Below, piece after piece: positions 5,970 to 14,005 of a DNA stretch of 18,315 nucleotides (positions within the stretch are counted from its first letter, which is position 1; each line of letters opens with the position of its first letter). The DNA lies in the NCBI GenBank assembly GCA_035656415.1, contig DASRSM010000087.1, forward strand, positions 1-18,315, read 5' to 3'. The position numbers were made by a program, and so were the translations under genes. This DNA is from JAFAHZ01 sp035656415 (GTDB lineage: Bacteria > Vulcanimicrobiota > Vulcanimicrobiia > Vulcanimicrobiales > Vulcanimicrobiaceae). The notes below the pieces were generated by a model. That model had not been told where the DNA came from. It made no database searches and was given only the letters and a program-made list of their open reading frames with translations.

Positions 5970-6685
5970 CCCGCCCGTCCCGGGCTTGTCGAAGGGCGCT
6001 CCCGCAGAAACGCTTCAGCGCGCGCGACGTCTTCCGGCAAGGTCACTTTGAAGTTCTCCGTCGTCGACGGTACGACGACGACCTCGATGCCGATGCGCTC
6101 GAGCAGGGCCGCATCGTCGGTCGCCTCGACGCCTTCGGCGAGCCCCCGCTCGTGCGCGCGGATGAGATCGCTCAGCAAGGCGAACTGCGGCGTCTGCGCC
6201 GCCCACAAGCGCGATCGATCGAGCGTTTCGCGCACGGTTCGCGACGCCGCGTCGACGACTTTGATCGTGTCGACGGCCGGGGCCGCCAGCAGTGCGCCGC
6301 GGCCCGCACGAACTTCGGCCATTCCGGCGCGTACGTCGTCTTCGCGTACCAGCGGCCGCGCGCCGTCGTGAACGAAGGCGCCATCGCAGCGCGGCGAAAC
6401 GGCGCGCAGGCCTGCAAAAACGCTGGCCTGACGCGAATTCCCGCCCGCAACGACCGTTACGGTTCGATGCGGCGCCACGCTCGCGCCGAGCTCGCGCATG
6501 CGGTCGATCCATTCGCCCTCGGTCGCAACGACGATTTCAGCGACTTCACGCATCCCGGCGAACGTACGCATCGACCATCCGGCCATCGGAAGTCCCGCGA
6601 GCTCGAGAAACTGCTTCGGGCGTCCGAATCGCGAGCCGCGACCGGCCGCTACGATGACCGCCGCCCACGACGCGGCTGCGGTCAA
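5966..6685 (-). CDS. ispD: 2-C-methyl-D-erythritol 4-phosphate cytidylyltransferase
   Basis: A 239-aa nucleotidyltransferase that couples CTP to MEP in the isoprenoid pathway. The CTP-binding signature VAAGRGSRFGRPKQF (12-26) includes Lys24, matching a catalytic lysine of the family. HDGARPLV, the TPQF segment and EATDDAALLE (metal and substrate region) are in order. The protein continues about ten residues beyond the family core (RERPSTSPGRAG). ispD and ispF are separate genes here, not the IspDF fusion found in some bacteria. It overlaps the upstream PIN/TRAM gene by ATGA, the same arrangement as at the ispD-ispF junction. Confidence 0.97.
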   Translation of the reverse strand: MTAAASWAAVIVAAGRGSRFGRPKQFLELAGLPMAGWSMRTFAGMREVAEIVVATEGEWIDRMRELGASVAPHRTVTVVAGGNSRQASVFAGLRAVSPRCDGAFVHDGARPLVREDDVRAGMAEVRAGRGALLAAPAVDTIKVVDAASRTVRETLDRSRLWAAQTPQFALLSDLIRAHERGLAEGVEATDDAALLERIGIEVVVVPSTTENFKVTLPEDVARAEAFLRERPSTSPGRAG

Positions 6686-7767
6686 TGCCGCGCCTCCGCG
6701 GCGTTATCGCGCCTGGGACGCGCGAAAATCATTCTTCCCGCGGCGGTCTGCAGGACGCTCGTTACGATTACGTCGGTCTCCTCGCCGATCAACCGGCGTC
6801 CGTGCTCGACCACGATCATCGTGCCGTCGTCGAGATAGCCGATGCCTTGATGCATTTCTTTACCTTCGCGAACGACCGCGACGTGCAGCTCTTCGCCCGG
6901 CAAAACGACCGGCTTGACCGCGTTGGCGAGCTCGTTGACATTCAGCACCGCCACGCCTTCGACGTGCGCGACGCGATTGAGATTGTAGTCGTTCGTAATT
7001 AGCTTTGCGCCCATCTCTTGCGCGAGGCGCACGAGGCGCGCGTCGACGTTGCCGGGCGCCATGTCGGCGAAGTCGCGCTCGGAAATTTCGAACGACGAGA
7101 GTTCTTGCAGCCTCGAGAGCACGTCGAATCCGCGGCGTCCGCGCGTGCGCTTGAGCGGATCGACGGAGTCTGAGATTGCCTGAAGCTCGCGCAGCACGAA
7201 GCGCGGCACGATCAAGCTGCCGTCCAAGAAGCCGCTCTCGACGACTTCGACGATGCGGCCATCGACGATGGCCGACGTGTCGACGAGTTTCGGAGCTACC
7301 GTCGAGCCGGCCGCCGATCGCGCAACGGGAACGATACGCGTCTTCGCTCCAACGCGAGCGCCGAGGTATGCGGCGAAGACGGCAACGATGAGATACAAAA
7401 CGATCGCAACGTACGTTCCGGCTTTGCCGCCGCCCGAAACGAACTCGAACGCGATGCTCTTGATGAGATAGGCGATCACCAAGCCGACGATGAGTCCCAC
7501 CGCGCCGCCCGCGATTTCGGCCGGCGATAGGCGTTCCATCGCGCGCTCGACAAGCTCGAGTTCGCCTTCGAAAAGGGTCTGCGCGAACGGAGCCAGCAGC
7601 GCACCGACGATCGCGCCGATGACGGGCGAGAGGATGAGAAACGTGAGCTGCAGACCTTCGCTTGCGAAGTGCAGCGAGAATACATTGAAATAGGCCTCAC
7701 GCCCGAGCAAAAAGCCGGTGACGCCGAAGACCACGATGAACGCGGCGCGCAAAACCGTCGCCGACAA
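6682..7767 (-). CDS. membrane-anchored PIN/TRAM domain protein (YacL/PinL type)
   Basis: A 361-aa protein with four predicted membrane helices (about residues 4-23, 39-63, 85-107 and 118-137), then a PIN nuclease-like domain and a C-terminal TRAM domain (about 290-350). PIN acidic residues are visible: Asp163 in KLVDTSAIVDGRI, Glu194, Asp242 in GNVDARL and Asp260 in ITNDYNLNRVA. The family is widespread in Firmicutes and related phyla next to ispD; its exact RNA target is not established to my knowledge. I prefer TTG 7767, with GGGGA 5 nt upstream and 11 nt after the hemW stop. A TTG at 7806 would overlap the end of hemW and add 13 unlike residues. It is a conserved member of the yacL-ispD-ispF block. 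Confidence 0.9.
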   Translation of the reverse strand: MSATVLRAAFIVVFGVTGFLLGREAYFNVFSLHFASEGLQLTFLILSPVIGAIVGALLAPFAQTLFEGELELVERAMERLSPAEIAGGAVGLIVGLVIAYLIKSIAFEFVSGGGKAGTYVAIVLYLIVAVFAAYLGARVGAKTRIVPVARSAAGSTVAPKLVDTSAIVDGRIVEVVESGFLDGSLIVPRFVLRELQAISDSVDPLKRTRGRRGFDVLSRLQELSSFEISERDFADMAPGNVDARLVRLAQEMGAKLITNDYNLNRVAHVEGVAVLNVNELANAVKPVVLPGEELHVAVVREGKEMHQGIGYLDDGTMIVVEHGRRLIGEETDVIVTSVLQTAAGRMIFARPRRDNAAEARH

Positions 7768-7778
7768 GTTATTCCCCG

Positions 7779-8903
7779 TTAATCGAATGTTACGAATGCC
7801 CCGCAAACGTCGTTGGCGACGAACCGCCCGCGCTCGGTCAGCCGCATGGAATCGTTGGTACGCTCGAGCAGTCCCGCCTCGGAGTAGCGCGCGAGCACCG
7901 GCGCGTAGTGCTCGACGACATCGACGCCGTATCGCTCTTTGAACTCACCCAGCCGGACCCCTTGCGTCGTGCGCAGCGCGAGCATGACGGCCTCGCCGGC
8001 TCGGCGCAAGCCATCCAGCCGCTCGCTCTCGGAGGGGATCTCCCCTCCGGCCAGCGCCGCAGCGGCATAGGCTTCCAAGGAACGCACGTGCACGGAACGG
8101 ACGCCGGCGCGATACGAGGCCGCACCGACGCCCAAACCGGCGTACTCGCCGTTCGCCCAGTAATTCTCGTTGTGGACGCAGCGATGGCCGGGACGCGCGA
8201 AGTTGCTGATCTCGTACTGCTCGTATCCGGCGCCGCGCAACGTCTCGAGCGCGATCGCGTAGAGTTCCGCCTCGCGGACGTCGTCGAAAAATGCGTTGGG
8301 CTCGCGGAGCTGCCACGCAGCGTACGGCGTGCTTTGTTCGACGGTCAAGCCGTACGTCGAGATGTGGTCGACGTCGAGCGCGATCGCACGCTCGAGCGAG
8401 TCGCGCCACGTTCGCGGGCTCTGACCGGGAACGGCAAAGATGAGATCGAGGGAAAGCGACGGAATGCGCGCGCGACGCGCAGCCGTGACGACGCTGCGAA
8501 TATCGTCCGGCGCGTGCTTGCGCCCGAGCACCGCGATCTCGGCGGGAACGAACGACTGGACGCCGATCGAAACGCGCGTAATGCCCGCTTCGCGATATCG
8601 CTCGAAGTCGCCGTCGCGCACGAGCTCGGGATTGATCTCGATGCTGATCTCCGCGGCGTCACGCATCGAAAAATGACTGCGGAAGCGATCGGTGAGGTCT
8701 GCGATTGACGACGCATCGTACGCGTTGGGCGTTCCGCCCCCAAAGAACAGCGTCGCAGCGATTTCGCGAGGCGTTCGGTCGAGCTCTGCGTAAAGTGCCG
8801 CGAGATACTGCGTTGCCGCGCTCGTCCGCAGCGGCCACTTCGCAAAATCACAGTAGGGACACAAATACGGACAGAACGGTAAGTGAACGTAGACGCCGAG
8901 CAA
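7779..8903 (-). CDS. hemW: HemW-like radical SAM heme chaperone
   Basis: A 374-aa radical SAM protein formerly annotated as oxygen-independent coproporphyrinogen III oxidase. The iron-sulfur signature CPYLCPYCDF has Cys11, Cys15 and Cys18 followed by Phe20, where true HemN has a further Cys; this is the HemW form. GGGTPNAY (about 55-62), EINPE, VSIGVQSF and the C-terminal HNENYW motif also match HemW. The family is thought to bind heme and deliver it to membrane proteins rather than to decarboxylate coproporphyrinogen. The start is TTG 8903 with GGAG 5 nt upstream, 24 bp after degV. In several lineages hemW sits near dnaK/hrcA; here it bridges the lipid and isoprenoid blocks. Confidence 0.93.
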   Translation of the reverse strand: MLGVYVHLPFCPYLCPYCDFAKWPLRTSAATQYLAALYAELDRTPREIAATLFFGGGTPNAYDASSIADLTDRFRSHFSMRDAAEISIEINPELVRDGDFERYREAGITRVSIGVQSFVPAEIAVLGRKHAPDDIRSVVTAARRARIPSLSLDLIFAVPGQSPRTWRDSLERAIALDVDHISTYGLTVEQSTPYAAWQLREPNAFFDDVREAELYAIALETLRGAGYEQYEISNFARPGHRCVHNENYWANGEYAGLGVGAASYRAGVRSVHVRSLEAYAAAALAGGEIPSESERLDGLRRAGEAVMLALRTTQGVRLGEFKERYGVDVVEHYAPVLARYSEAGLLERTNDSMRLTERGRFVANDVCGAFVTFD

Positions 8904-8927
8904 TCAAACTCCAGAGGGATGGATACG

Positions 8928-9782
8928 CTATTCGCCTTGTGCGGCGAAGGCGCCGACGGCTCCCGCCCCCGCGTGGGTTGCGATCACCGGGCCGGCTTCC
9001 CAGATCTCGAGCGTGCGCGGTAGCACGCCGCGCAGACGCTCGCGTAGCTTCGTCATTGCAGCTTCGGCGAGATGCGGCGCGTTCGTGTGCACGACGACGA
9101 ACCTGGCCTCGGCGGGCTGTGGCGCGGCGGCTACGATGAGGTCGAGCATCGTCTCCTGCGCGCGGGCGAACGTTCGCACTTGCACTTCGGCGCCGACTTG
9201 GCCGTCTTTGAGCGCGAGCACCGGCACGATCTTCATGAGCGTTCCCAGCACGGCGCGCGCTTTGCCGATCCGGCCGGTGCGCTGCAAGTGCGAAAGGTCG
9301 GGAATGCATGCGTAGAGCCGCTGCGTCGCGCGCCAGGCATCGAGCTCGGCGACGATTTCAGGAACGATCGCACCGCCGGCGGCAAGATCGCGCGCGTGCA
9401 GAACCATCATGCCTAAACCGCTCGCAACGCTCTCCGAATCGTAAATCGTGATTTTCGCGTTCGGAAATCGTTCGGCTCCGGCGCGCGCGGCATTCATCGT
9501 TCCGGAAAGATGCGACGAGATCGCGAGGCAGAGAATATCGTCGCCGGCCTCGACCAGCGGTTTGAACGCCTCTTCGTACATCGCGGCGGTGGGCTGCGAC
9601 GTGATCGGCAGGACGGACTCGGTCTGCAGCTTGCGATAGAACTCGCTGCGCGACAACTCGACGTAATCCTTATAACTGCGCTCTCCGAAGAGCACGAAAA
9701 GCGGAACTACCGTAATGCCGAGCTGTTCCGCCTTCGCCGGTTCGATATCCGACGTGGAATCGGTGACGATACTTACCGCCAA
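8928..9782 (-). CDS. DegV family fatty-acid-binding protein (FakB type)
   Basis: A 284-aa DegV protein. Family marks are TDSTSDI (7-13), the TSQPT motif at 61-65, SSHLSGT (89-95), HLQRTGRIGKA, and the C-terminal GPVIATHAGAGAVG. DegV proteins bind a fatty acid whose carboxylate is phosphorylated by FakA. The gene lies immediately after plsX, with TAA directly followed by TTG 9782; AAGGA inside the plsX end is 7 nt from that TTG. With FakA two genes upstream, the role as FakB is well supported by context. The TTG start is the only plausible one near the family N-terminus. Confidence 0.92.
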   Translation of the reverse strand: MAVSIVTDSTSDIEPAKAEQLGITVVPLFVLFGERSYKDYVELSRSEFYRKLQTESVLPITSQPTAAMYEEAFKPLVEAGDDILCLAISSHLSGTMNAARAGAERFPNAKITIYDSESVASGLGMMVLHARDLAAGGAIVPEIVAELDAWRATQRLYACIPDLSHLQRTGRIGKARAVLGTLMKIVPVLALKDGQVGAEVQVRTFARAQETMLDLIVAAAPQPAEARFVVVHTNAPHLAEAAMTKLRERLRGVLPRTLEIWEAGPVIATHAGAGAVGAFAAQGE

Positions 9783-10796
9783 TTAGGCTTCCTTAGCGGC
9801 GACGTGCGGAGCGATCAGTTCGGTAATCTTGCCGACGACGTCGCGGTCGACTTCCCTAACGGCGGCAAGGATCGCGTGCTTGATCGCGTTTCGGCTCGCG
9901 CGCCCGTGTGTGACGATGCAGTTTCCGCGCAAGCCCAGCAGCGGCGCGGCGCCGTAGGTTTCCCAATCGTATTTGCGGCGAAGGCCGCGCAGCGCCGGCG
10001 CGAGCATCATCGTGCCGAACTTCGTCAGCAGGTTTCCGCCGAGGAGCGTGTCGCGCATCACGCCGCCGAACGCGCCAATCAAGCCTTCGGCGGTCTTGAG
10101 TACTACGTTGCCGAGGAATCCGTCGGCGACGATGACGTCGGCAACGTTATGGAACATATCGCGGCCTTCGACGTTGCCTGTGAACTTCACCGGCGCGGCC
10201 TCGAGCAATCGGGCAGCCTCGTGCACCTGCTGATTTCCTTTGTTACGCTCTTCGCCGTTCGAAAGCAGCGCGACGCGCGGTTCTGCGATGTCGAAGACGG
10301 CTTTGGCGTAAGCGGACCCCATGATGCCGAACTGCGCAAGCCACTCGGGACGGCAATCGACGTTGGCGCCGGAGTCGAGCATCACAGTCGGACCGTTGAG
10401 CGCCGGCCAAACCGTTGCAATAGCCGGCCGCGAGATCCCCTCGATGGTGCGCAGCCGTACGAGAGCGATCGCCAAGAACGCGCCGCTGTTCCCGGCGGAA
10501 ACGACCGCATCGGCTTTGCCTTCTTTTATAAGGCCGACCGCGACGCCGAGCGAGGTTCTTTCGGACGCCCGCAGCGCGGCCGATGCGGCCTGATCCATCG
10601 GAACCGCTTCGGGCGCGTGAACGACGGCTATGCGGGCGGCTGCCGGACCCTTGAGAAGCTTATTAACGGCCGCTTCGTCTCCGACCAGCGTAATTGACGC
10701 GTCGGAGTCGGCCGCCGCGAGGAGCGCGCCGGCAACGATTTCTTCGGGTGCGTGGTCGCCGCCCATCGCGTCGACCGCAATTCTCGGTCTACTCAT
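9783..10796 (-). CDS. plsX: phosphate acyltransferase PlsX
   Basis: A 337-aa enzyme that interconverts acyl-ACP and acyl-phosphate, feeding PlsY for phosphatidic acid synthesis at the membrane. Signature stretches are AVDAMGGDHAP (7-17), SAGNSGAFLA, MLDSGANVDC, LLSNGEERNKGN, VADGFLGNVVLK and LLGLRGNCIVTHGRAS, covering the whole family length. The ATG at 10796 lies inside the end of fakA (8-bp overlap, ATGAGTAG). Placement between fakA and the degV gene puts acyl-phosphate production by fatty acid kinase next to the enzyme that uses it. Confidence 0.97.
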   Translation of the reverse strand: MSRPRIAVDAMGGDHAPEEIVAGALLAAADSDASITLVGDEAAVNKLLKGPAAARIAVVHAPEAVPMDQAASAALRASERTSLGVAVGLIKEGKADAVVSAGNSGAFLAIALVRLRTIEGISRPAIATVWPALNGPTVMLDSGANVDCRPEWLAQFGIMGSAYAKAVFDIAEPRVALLSNGEERNKGNQQVHEAARLLEAAPVKFTGNVEGRDMFHNVADVIVADGFLGNVVLKTAEGLIGAFGGVMRDTLLGGNLLTKFGTMMLAPALRGLRRKYDWETYGAAPLLGLRGNCIVTHGRASRNAIKHAILAAVREVDRDVVGKITELIAPHVAAKEA

Positions 10797-12381
10797 CCAA
10801 TGACAGCCAAAGTTCGGCGTTCTTCATACCGCCATAATAGTATTCGACGTCAGCGTCCGGAAATGCCGCTTGGAGTTCTTCGCTAACGCGCTGAGCGTCC
10901 CGCTCCTTCTGCGCGCCGCCGTAATAGACGGTGATAAGGCCCCCGGACCCGGCCCCCATCGCTTCGAGCGCGGCCCGCGAAACCTCGCCGAGCGTCTCGC
11001 CGCCGACCAAGCGGTTTGCCGCGATCGCGGCGGGCTTTCCGCGCGCAACGTTGACGCCGTCGAGCGCAGCGTCTTTGCCGGCGATAAACACCTGAGCGCT
11101 ACGCGCGGCCGCGACTGCAGAAGCGATCGCTTCTTCGCTCGGCGCGACACCCCCGGCCATCGAACGGAACGCAAAGAGACCGGCGATACCGGCGACGACG
11201 TCTTGGCTGGGAATGACGTGCACGGTCTTGTCCGTGAGCTTCGTTACCTCTGCTGCGGCAAGCGCCACGTTCTTGTCGTTGAGGAATAGGAACGCGACAT
11301 CGCTCAAGCATTTGTTGACGGCCAGAAGCAGATCGCGAACGCTCGGGTTCTTCGCGCCGGAGACGACGACCTCGGCGCCCAGCTCTTTGACGATCCGTTC
11401 GAACCCGTCGCCCGGAACGACCGCGACGATCGAGTACGCACGCTGCGGCTTGTCGACCACGAGCACGTTGTGCTGTTGTTCCATGTTGTCGACCTTCACG
11501 CGCGTAAGCGTGCCGTGCTTGCCGGCGATTTCTTTGACCTTGTCGGGATTGTCGGTGTGAAGATGCACTTTGATCGTCGGTTCCGCACCGATCACGAGCA
11601 GCGACTCACCGCGCGGTTCGAGTAAGTGGTGCAGCTCGTGAACGCTGATTTGCGCCTGCTCGAGGACGAACTCCGTGCAGTATTTGTTCTCGCCGACGAC
11701 TTGATGCGGCGTAAAGACCTTTTGACGCACGGGCCGGCGCGGAAACGCGGTCGCGCGAACTTTTACGTCGGGAAGAAAACTCAAGATGCCCTCAAGGAAG
11801 TAGACGAAACCCGCGCCGCCGGAGTCCACCACGCCGGCTTCCTTTAAAACCGGAAGCTGGTCGGGCGTGCGATCGAGCGCATCGTTGGCGGCGCGCAACA
11901 CGCCGGCCGTGAAACGATAAAAGTCGGGCTCCTTGATCGCAAGGTGATATGCGGCATCGGCGGCGGCGTCGGCCACCGAGATAATCGTGCCCTCGACCGG
12001 CCGCATCAGCGCTTGTCGTGCGGCGCCGGAGGCCTCGCGCATGCCCGTCGCCAGCACGAACGTGTCGATCTCGGAGCGATGGCGGACGTGATGCGCGAAA
12101 CCGCGCAGCATCTGCGAGATGATGACGCCGGAGTTCCCGCGCGCGCCCATAAGGCTGCCCTCCGCGGCGCGCGCCGCGACTTCGGAGATTGGGGCGTCTT
12201 GCAGCTTCGCAGCTTCCAGCATGGCCGAGCGTACCGTTAAATACATGTTCGTTCCGGTGTCGCCGTCGGGTACGGGAAAGACGTTGAGGTCGTTGAGGAC
12301 CTGCCGGTACTTCCTCAGGAAGTAGGTACCGGCGGCTAGGAACTTGGCATAGCCGCGGCCGTCGAGCGCGATAACGTCCAC
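10789..12381 (-). CDS. fakA: fatty acid kinase subunit FakA (DAK2/YloV)
   Basis: A 530-aa ATP-dependent kinase that phosphorylates fatty acids bound to a DegV/FakB protein. The N-terminal DAK2 (DhaL-like) domain has NVFPVPDGDTGTNM with metal-binding Asp39 and Asp41, followed by GARGNSGVIISQ. The middle domain has KYCTEFVLE and KVHLHTDNP, matching the Cys and His residues of the FakA zinc site. The C-terminal domain, which contacts FakB, ends with a VEYYYGG segment. Start GTG 12381 gives VDVIALDGRGY, aligned with YloV-type N-termini; the Shine-Dalgarno is weak. It follows the hemerythrin gene by 38 bp. In Bacillus yloV is also near rpmB and plsX. Confidence 0.95.
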   Translation of the reverse strand: MDVIALDGRGYAKFLAAGTYFLRKYRQVLNDLNVFPVPDGDTGTNMYLTVRSAMLEAAKLQDAPISEVAARAAEGSLMGARGNSGVIISQMLRGFAHHVRHRSEIDTFVLATGMREASGAARQALMRPVEGTIISVADAAADAAYHLAIKEPDFYRFTAGVLRAANDALDRTPDQLPVLKEAGVVDSGGAGFVYFLEGILSFLPDVKVRATAFPRRPVRQKVFTPHQVVGENKYCTEFVLEQAQISVHELHHLLEPRGESLLVIGAEPTIKVHLHTDNPDKVKEIAGKHGTLTRVKVDNMEQQHNVLVVDKPQRAYSIVAVVPGDGFERIVKELGAEVVVSGAKNPSVRDLLLAVNKCLSDVAFLFLNDKNVALAAAEVTKLTDKTVHVIPSQDVVAGIAGLFAFRSMAGGVAPSEEAIASAVAAARSAQVFIAGKDAALDGVNVARGKPAAIAANRLVGGETLGEVSRAALEAMGAGSGGLITVYYGGAQKERDAQRVSEELQAAFPDADVEYYYGGMKNAELWLSLDE

Positions 12382-12419
12382 GCCGACGGCTTCGCGGCTA
12401 CGCTGCTACTGTCCTGAAG

Positions 12420-12935
12420 CTACCGCCGGGACGGACGCCGGGTACCTTTGGTCTCGATTTCACCCGTCAAGGTGCGACGCACCGGCATTTCGCCGCCTTG
12501 GGCTTTCGCCGTTTCGATTTCCTCGCCGAGCTCGTTGAGTTCGTCCTTGTCGAAAAGGTCGCGGGCCATCTTGAAAAGCTTGCCCTCCTCTTCTTTGATG
12601 TGATGTCGCACCGACTCGATGAGTACCGTCAGTTTCGGTTTGAAGGTTTCGTCGTTCGGATCGAGGCTCTGCAGCTCGCTCAACAGCGTCTTCGCGACCG
12701 CGTGCTCTTCCAGAGCCTCGAGAACTTGGTCGCGCTCCTGCGCATCTTCGGCGCGCGAACGGAAGGCCGGATAAAAGATGCCTTCCTCTATTTTCGTATG
12801 AAGTTCCAGCGCTTGGTCGATCTTCTCGAAGAGCTTCCCGCGCGTGGCCGCGGCACGCTCGCCGGTTCCTTCGACTTGCTCGAAGAGCTCTTTTACTTCG
12901 TCGTGGTCGCGCTTGAGCAATGCAATCGCATCCAT
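12420..12935 (-). CDS. hemerythrin HHE domain protein
   Basis: A 171-aa four-helix-bundle protein with a likely di-iron site: His11 (KRDHDEV), His46 and Glu50 (LELHTKIEEGIFYPAF), His78 (LEEHAVAK), and His112 with Glu116 (RHHIKEEEGKLF). Such cytoplasmic proteins sense or store oxygen, or handle iron, NO or oxidants; the specific role is unknown. The C-terminus (about 145-171) is a charged, likely disordered tail ending RRPSRR. ATG 12935 has AAGGGGAG about 10 nt upstream. It is the first gene of the long minus-strand run, so its promoter in 12936-13069 may drive the operon, although no clear -35/-10 pair is visible on that strand. Confidence 0.93.
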   Translation of the reverse strand: MDAIALLKRDHDEVKELFEQVEGTGERAAATRGKLFEKIDQALELHTKIEEGIFYPAFRSRAEDAQERDQVLEALEEHAVAKTLLSELQSLDPNDETFKPKLTVLIESVRHHIKEEEGKLFKMARDLFDKDELNELGEEIETAKAQGGEMPVRRTLTGEIETKGTRRPSRR

Positions 12936-13069
12936 CGTGTATCGTCTCCCCTTAGGCCGCGCGTTGCCGCGGCTTTAACAGAACTTTGGTATACCCGCCA
13001 ATACGTTGATCGAACTTACGATACGCATCGGGTGCTACCCAATGCGCTATGCTGGGTACGATCGTGCGC

Positions 13070-13720
13070 ATGAACGTCCGTTCGGCGGCGCAGTATCTTC
13101 CGGAACGCTTGTCGTTACGAGCCTTGCGCGACGCGGCTGCAAAATGCCGTGGATGCGATTTGTACAAAGACGCGACGCAAACCGTATTCGGCGAAGGTCC
13201 GCCCCGCGCGCGAGCGATGTTCGTCGGCGAGCAGCCGGGTGACAGCGAAGATCGGCTTGGCCACCCCTTCGTCGGACCGGCCGGGCACGTGCTGCGCGAT
13301 GCAATCGAGAAGGCCGGCATTGCGATCGACGATGCGTACGTAACCAACGCGGTCAAGCACTTCAAGTTCGTAACGCGCGGAAAGCGGCGCATCCACGCAA
13401 AGCCGCGCACGATCGAGATTCGCGCCTGCGAGCCCTGGCTGCGGGCCGAGATCGAGGTGGTCAAGCCGGCCGTCCTGGTCGTGCTAGGCGTCACGGCCGC
13501 CCAGGCGCTGCTCGGCCCCAAGTTCAAGCTCACACCCAACCGGGGACGCGTCCTCGAGGGCCTGGCGCTGGCTCCGGCGGTCATCGCGACGGTCCACCCG
13601 TCCTCGATCCTACGGGCGCCCGACGCGTCCGCCCGGCGCCGGGACCTGGCCAAGTTCGAAGCCGATTTGCGGGTCGCGGCACGCGCTCTCGGCACGCTTG
13701 CCGCTATGGCAAGGCCGTGA
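13070..13720 (+). CDS. udgX: UdgX-type uracil-DNA glycosylase
   Basis: A 216-aa family 4-like uracil-DNA glycosylase of the UdgX subgroup. Motif A is GEQPGDSED (53-61) and the second motif is HPSSI (176-180). The diagnostic loop GKRRIHAKP carries KRRIH at 105-109; in the mycobacterial enzyme the histidine of this loop, also His109, bonds covalently to the DNA after uracil removal. Cys26, Cys29 and Cys120 fit iron-sulfur ligands, while the fourth position has His97 (NAVKHFKF) in place of cysteine. ATG 13070 is chosen over 13049: it reproduces the family N-terminus (SAAQYLPER) and the numbering. No Shine-Dalgarno is present, but TACGAT (13057-13062) lies 7 nt before the ATG, so a leaderless mRNA is possible. 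The gene is divergent from the hemerythrin operon. Confidence 0.93.
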   Translation: MNVRSAAQYLPERLSLRALRDAAAKCRGCDLYKDATQTVFGEGPPRARAMFVGEQPGDSEDRLGHPFVGPAGHVLRDAIEKAGIAIDDAYVTNAVKHFKFVTRGKRRIHAKPRTIEIRACEPWLRAEIEVVKPAVLVVLGVTAAQALLGPKFKLTPNRGRVLEGLALAPAVIATVHPSSILRAPDASARRRDLAKFEADLRVAARALGTLAAMARP

Positions 13721-13726
13721 TATGAT
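13698..13726 (+). promoter_or_regulatory. promoter of rpmB
   Basis: TTGCCG (13698-13703), a 17-nt spacer and TATGAT (13721-13726), preceded by TGA to make an extended -10, predict a start near 13733 and a leader of about 27 nt. The -35 and spacer lie inside the end of udgX, so rpmB is transcribed on its own despite its tight spacing. Confidence 0.7.
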
Positions 13727-13759
13727 GTCCCGGTTGTCCAACTCCCGGAGGATTTTTTA

Positions 13760-13951
13760 ATGGCAAAGCGCTGCGACGTTTGTGGCAAGGGACCCAGAGC
13801 GGGTAACAACGTCAGCCACGCCATGAACAAGACGCGACGCCGCTGGCTGCCCAACTTGCAGTCGGTGCGCGTCGACGATCGCGGCGTTCATCGCACCGCG
13901 AAGGTCTGCACGCAATGCTTGCGCTCGAAGCGGGTCACCCGCCGGGCCTAG
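13760..13951 (+). CDS. rpmB: 50S ribosomal protein L28
   Basis: A 63-aa zinc-ribbon (C+) form of L28, a component of the large ribosomal subunit. It starts MAKRCDVCGKGP with Cys5 and Cys8, continues with NVSHAMNKTRRRWLPNLQ, and has the second pair Cys50 and Cys53 (KVCTQCLRSKRV). Length and motifs are normal. GGAGG sits 8 nt before the ATG, the clearest ribosome binding site in the window. It has its own promoter and is followed by a palindromic terminator. Proximity to fakA recalls the Bacillus rpmB-yloU-yloV area, but yloU is missing. Confidence 0.97.
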   Translation: MAKRCDVCGKGPRAGNNVSHAMNKTRRRWLPNLQSVRVDDRGVHRTAKVCTQCLRSKRVTRRA

Positions 13952-13972
13952 CTCGCGCGCACCAACCGTCAG

Positions 13973-13990
13973 CGGCCGCTCGAGCGGCCG
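13973..13990 (+). terminator. palindromic terminator after rpmB
   Basis: CGGCCGCTCGAGCGGCCG is a perfect 18-bp palindrome forming a GC-rich 7-bp stem with a TCGA loop, followed by TTTCT, 21 bp after the rpmB stop. The minus-strand flank has no T-run, so it mainly serves rpmB, though it also separates it from the converging pilus genes. Confidence 0.75.
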
Positions 13991-14005
13991 TTTCTAATTC
14001 CCGGC

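Noticed and set aside
9510..10697. 395-aa plus-strand ORF antisense to degV and plsX
   Set aside because: Composition is dominated by Arg, Asp and Ala and no family is recognisable; both opposite-strand genes are certain.
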